Assembly (NCBI RefSeq): GCF_035994185.1
Contig: NZ_CP108538.1
Coordinates: forward strand, 1,736,001 to 1,800,000
Source of the DNA: Streptomyces sp. NBC_01217
Lineage (GTDB): Bacteria > Actinomycetota > Actinomycetes > Streptomycetales > Streptomycetaceae
Direction of reading: 5' to 3'
Length of the DNA stretch: 64,000 nt
The notes below the pieces were generated by a model. The model was not told the origin of the DNA, searched no databases, and was given only the letters and a program-made list of their open reading frames with translations. Shown piece after piece: positions 61,214 to 64,000 of this stretch. Made by a program: the position numbers and the translations under genes. Within the stretch, counting starts at the first letter, position 1. Each line of letters begins with the position of its first letter.

Positions 61214-61585
61214 TCAGACGGCGACCAGGTCGCAGACGAAGATCAGCGTCTCGCCCGGGGCGATCCGGCCGCCGGCGCCGCGGTCACCGTAGGCGAGGTG
61301 CGCGGGGATGGTCAGCTGGCGACGGCCGCCGACCTTCATGCCCTGCACGCCCTGGTCCCAGCCGGAGATGACCTGACCGACACCGAGCTGGAACTGCAGC
61401 GGGGTGCCGCGGTTCCAGGAAGCGTCGAACTCCTCGCCGGTGGAGAAGGCCACGCCCACGTAGTGGACCTTGACCATGTCGCCGGCCTTGGCGACCGCAC
61501 CGTCGCCCTCCCAGATGTCCTTGATCTCCAGGTCGGCCGGCGGTTCGCCACCCGGGAAGTCGATCTCGGGCTTCTCGATGCTCAC
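61214..61585 (-). CDS. FKBP-type peptidyl-prolyl cis-trans isomerase
   Basis: A 123-aa cytoplasmic single-domain FKBP. DMVKVHYVGVAFSTGEEFDASW, FQLGVGQVISGWDQGVQGMKVGGRRQLTIPAHLAYGDRGAGGRIAPGETLIFVCDLV (core VISGWDQGVQGMKVGGRR, IPAHLAYG) hold the active-site aromatics. It speeds proline isomerisation during folding. Forty-three bp downstream of the FKBP lipoprotein gene, same strand, closed by a strong terminator. Confidence 0.96.
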   Translation of the reverse strand: MSIEKPEIDFPGGEPPADLEIKDIWEGDGAVAKAGDMVKVHYVGVAFSTGEEFDASWNRGTPLQFQLGVGQVISGWDQGVQGMKVGGRRQLTIPAHLAYGDRGAGGRIAPGETLIFVCDLVAV

Positions 61586-61628
61586 TGAATTGCTCCTCTT
61601 ACTGATGAACTGGGCAACCGGAACAGTC

Positions 61629-62576
61629 TTACATCTTTGCCAGCAGGTCCACGGCGAACACCAGCGTGGACTTGGCGGGGATGGTCTGCTGCGCCTTGTC
61701 GCCGAAGCCCTGGTCCGGCGGGATGACCAGAAGCACGCGGCTGCCGATCTTCTTGCCGACCAGGCCGTTCTTGAGCCCCTTCAGGGTGACCTGGGCCAGC
61801 GGGAAGGTCTGCGTCTTGCCCGCCGTGTAGGTGCTGTCGAACGTCTTGCCGTCCTTCCACAGCAGGCCCACGTAGTTCACGATGACGCTGTCGGTGTCCT
61901 TCACGACGTCGCCCTTGGACTCCAGGATGTAGTTGGAGACGAGCTTCGTCGGCGGGTCGGTCTTGGTGGGGACGGTGACCTTGGGGGCCTTGCCGTCCGT
62001 GTTGGTGCCGACCTTCGGCAGGTCGATGTTGTCCTGGGCGACCTCGGTGCCCTTGGCGGACGCCGGGATCTGCGTCGCCTTCAGGACGTCCACGACGAAG
62101 ACGAGCGTGGCGTTCGGCTTGATGTCGCCCTGGCCCTGCGCTCCGTAACCGAGGTCCGGCGGGATGACCAGCTGGACCCGGCTGCCGACCTTCTGGCCGA
62201 CGAGGCCCTTGTCCCAGCCCTGGATGACCATGCCGGCGCCCAGCGTCAGATCGAAGGGCTGCTTGCGGTCGAAGCTGTTGTCGAACGGCTTGTCGGAGTC
62301 CCAGGACTGGCCGAGGTAGTTGACCTGGATCGCGTCGCCGTTCTTGAGCGCGGCGCCGTCGCCCTGGCTGACGACCCTGGTCTTCAGCTCCTTGGGCGGG
62401 TTCCCCTCGCCCTTGGACAGGGTGGGCTTCTCGCCGAACTTCGCGCCCGCGGTGATCGCGGGGAACCCGTCCTTGGACTCGGCGGAAGCGGAAACGGAAT
62501 CGGAGCCCTTTTCGTCACCGCAGGCCGCGGTCAGCAGCAGCAGGGGGACGACGAGAAGGCCGGCAAGTCGGCGCAC
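61629..62576 (-). CDS. FKBP-type isomerase lipoprotein with two domains
   Basis: A 315-aa protein from GTG 62576 (GAGG before). The signal peptide has lipobox LTAAC (Cys about 20) for membrane anchoring. FKBP domain 1 lies at about 75-175 (VIQGWDKGLVGQKVGSRVQLVIPPDLGYGAQG). Domain 2, at about 220-315, has VTLKGLKNGLVGKKIGSRVLLVIPPDQGFGD and more substitutions, so it may have weaker catalysis. Acts on the outer face of the membrane in folding of exported proteins. Lies between pafA and the second FKBP gene, as in other Streptomyces. Confidence 0.94.
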   Translation of the reverse strand: MRRLAGLLVVPLLLLTAACGDEKGSDSVSASAESKDGFPAITAGAKFGEKPTLSKGEGNPPKELKTRVVSQGDGAALKNGDAIQVNYLGQSWDSDKPFDNSFDRKQPFDLTLGAGMVIQGWDKGLVGQKVGSRVQLVIPPDLGYGAQGQGDIKPNATLVFVVDVLKATQIPASAKGTEVAQDNIDLPKVGTNTDGKAPKVTVPTKTDPPTKLVSNYILESKGDVVKDTDSVIVNYVGLLWKDGKTFDSTYTAGKTQTFPLAQVTLKGLKNGLVGKKIGSRVLLVIPPDQGFGDKAQQTIPAKSTLVFAVDLLAKM

Positions 62577-62703
62577 TGGTTCCTCAGATCTCAGACGGCA
62601 CAGTTGGTTGAGTCCTCGACACTCTAGGGCGTACGCAGGGCCCCGCACGAGGAACGTACGGGGCCCGTGCCGCGTCGGGAGCCGAGGCTGTCCTGTTGCC
62701 GGC

Positions 62704-64000
62704 TCACATACCCGCGATCAGCTTCTCCACCCGGTCGTCCACCGAACGGAACGGGTCCTTGCACAACACCGTGCGCTGCGCCTGGTCGTTGAGCTTGAGA
62801 TGGACCCAGTCGACGGTGAAGTCCCGCCGCTGCTCCTGGGCCCTGCGGATGAAGTCACCGCGCAGCCGCGCCCTGGTCGTCTGCGGGGGCACGGACTTGC
62901 CCTCGAAGATCTTCAGGTCGTTGCAGACACGGGCGGCCTGTCCCTTGCGCTCCAGCAGGTAGTACAGGCCGCGACGGCGGTGGATGTCGTGGTACGCGAG
63001 GTCTATCTGGGCGACCCGCGGATGCGACATCGTCATGTTGTGCTTGGCCCGGTACCGCTCGATGAGCTGGTACTTCATCACCCAGTCGATCTCGGTCTCG
63101 ATCCGGCCGAGATCCTCGGCCTCGATCGCGTCGAGCGTACGGCCCCAGAGCTCCAGCACCTGGGCGACCGTGCCGGTGCGGATGCCCCGGCGGTCGACGA
63201 AGTCGACGGCCTTCTCGTAGTACTCGCGCTGCACCTCGATGGCGGATGCCTCGCGGCCGCTGGCCAGGCGCACCTTGCGCTGCCCCGTGGTGTCGTGACT
63301 GACCTCACGGATCGCCCGGATCGGGTTCTCCAGCGTCAGGTCCCGCATCACCGTGCCCGCCTCGATCATGCGGAGCACCAGATCGGTCGCGCCGACCTTG
63401 AGCAGCATGGTCGTCTCGGACATGTTGGAGTCACCGACGATGACATGGAGGCGGCGGTACCGCTCCGCGTCCGCGTGCGGTTCGTCACGCGTGTTGATGA
63501 TCGGGCGGGAGCGCGTCGTAGCGGAGCTGACGCCCTCCCAGATGTGCTCGGCACGCTGGCTGACGCAGTAGACGGCGCCCCTCGGTGTCTGCAGCACCTT
63601 GCCCGCGCCGCAGATCAGTTGCCTCGTGACGAGGAAGGGAATGAGGATGTCCGCGAGCCGGGAGAATTCTCCGTGCCGCGCAACGAGATAGTTCTCGTGG
63701 CACCCGTAGGAGTTTCCCGCCGAGTCGGTGTTGTTCTTGAAGAGATAGACGTCGCCCGCGATTCCCTCCTCGTGCAGGCGGCGTTCGGCGTCGACGAGCA
63801 GACCTTCGAGAATGCGCTCGCCGGCCTTGTCGTGGGTGACCAGCTCGGTCAGGTTGTCGCATTCGGGGGTTGCATATTCCGGATGCGATCCCACGTCGAG
63901 GTAGAGGCGGGCGCCGTTCCGCAGAAAGACATTGCTGCTGCGGCCCCATGACACAACACGGCGGAAGAGGTAGCGCGCCACTTCATCAGGAGACAGTCGG
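62704..64000 (-). CDS. pafA: Pup-protein ligase PafA, 5' end outside window
   Basis: The frame runs from the window edge ([48 protein letters not shown]; core [22 protein letters not shown]) to a stop at 62704. About 432 residues are visible, so roughly 20-30 N-terminal ones with the catalytic GLENEYG motif are missing. [53 protein letters not shown] and [13 protein letters not shown] are glutamine-synthetase-like ligase motifs. PafA attaches Pup to lysines for proteasomal degradation. Sits upstream of the FKBP pair. Confidence 0.97.
   Translation of the reverse strand, partial: RLSPDEVARYLFRRVVSWGRSSNVFLRNGARLYLDVGSHPEYATPECDNLTELVTHDKAGERILEGLLVDAERRLHEEGIAGDVYLFKNNTDSAGNSYGCHENYLVARHGEFSRLADILIPFLVTRQLICGAGKVLQTPRGAVYCVSQRAEHIWEGVSSATTRSRPIINTRDEPHADAERYRRLHVIVGDSNMSETTMLLKVGATDLVLRMIEAGTVMRDLTLENPIRAIREVSHDTTGQRKVRLASGREASAIEVQREYYEKAVDFVDRRGIRTGTVAQVLELWGRTLDAIEAEDLGRIETEIDWVMKYQLIERYRAKHNMTMSHPRVAQIDLAYHDIHRRRGLYYLLERKGQAARVCNDLKIFEGKSVPPQTTRARLRGDFIRRAQEQRRDFTVDWVHLKLNDQAQRTVLCKDPFRSVDDRVEKLIAGM

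Overview
The window is a GC-rich (roughly 70 percent or more) stretch of an actinobacterial chromosome, almost certainly Streptomyces. The signs are GTG/TTG/ATC starts, GC-biased third codon positions, dispersed GC-rich Streptomyces intergenic repeats, a DmdR-type iron box, a cysteine-containing leader peptide of the actinobacterial sulfur-gene type, and a gene order that, from memory, follows the S. coelicolor core region around pheST-infC through glnA4 and opuA to tatAC-pafBC-pafA. I ran no database search, so that synteny is recalled and not computed.

Layout. 1-4.2 kb: 5' part of a secreted glycoside-hydrolase-like protein, 3-hydroxybutyryl-CoA dehydrogenase, a NUDIX hydrolase ending in a rare TTA codon, and a large XRE regulator. 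4.2-12.4 kb: translation block pheT/pheS, an orphan PAS histidine kinase, a TrmH/SpoU RNA methyltransferase, and infC-rpmI-rplT with a long structured leader and a probable ATC start for infC. 12.5-19 kb: SseB-like protein, class-A-beta-lactamase-like hydrolase, a proline-rich membrane protein coupled to a mycosin-like protease, a D-threonine-aldolase-like PLP enzyme and a DUF2510 membrane protein. 19-24.3 kb: an ethanolamine/amine gamma-glutamylation cluster (SDR, aldehyde dehydrogenase, GlnA4-like ligase, divergent FadR-type regulator, glutamine-amidotransferase-like hydrolase). 24.3-34 kb: LuxR remnant, divergent LysR/TDT exporter pair, cytoplasmic BtuF-like protein, XRE-cupin regulator, OpuA glycine-betaine transporter with two tandem substrate-binding domains, a 5'-3' exonuclease, and an iron-box-controlled siderophore-interacting protein. 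34-41 kb: MerR regulator with an elaborate palindromic operator, two membrane proteins, a DrrAB-like ABC exporter with PadR, and a membrane-bound sulfite-oxidase-family protein.

41-51.7 kb holds the most interesting system. An APC permease, a DraG-like ADP-ribosylglycohydrolase, an SPW protein, a divergent TetR regulator, two UAAP proteins, a biotin-dependent urea/guanidine carboxylase and an allophanate hydrolase make up what is probably a guanidine nitrogen-assimilation locus. The same 14-bp start of a palindrome lies upstream of both the permease and the UAAP operon. Each copy is preceded by a GlnR-like box, and no guanidine riboswitch was recognised. I infer that TetR plus GlnR control replaces the riboswitch.

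51.7-53.3 kb: a sulfur-type leader peptide, an SsuD-like flavin monooxygenase whose last codons lie inside a dispersed repeat, and that repeat itself. 53.3-64 kb: the conserved actinobacterial block helY-type helicase, diacylglycerol kinase, tatC, tatA, two small proteins, pafC, pafB, two FKBP isomerases and pafA (cut by the window edge). It couples Tat export, the PafBC DNA-damage regulator and Pup ligation.

A recurring oddity is short three- or four-copy tandem repeats at or next to the 3' ends of genes (2489-2533, 12454-12486, 23386-23436, 35890-35930, 53007-53170), several spanning the stop codon.
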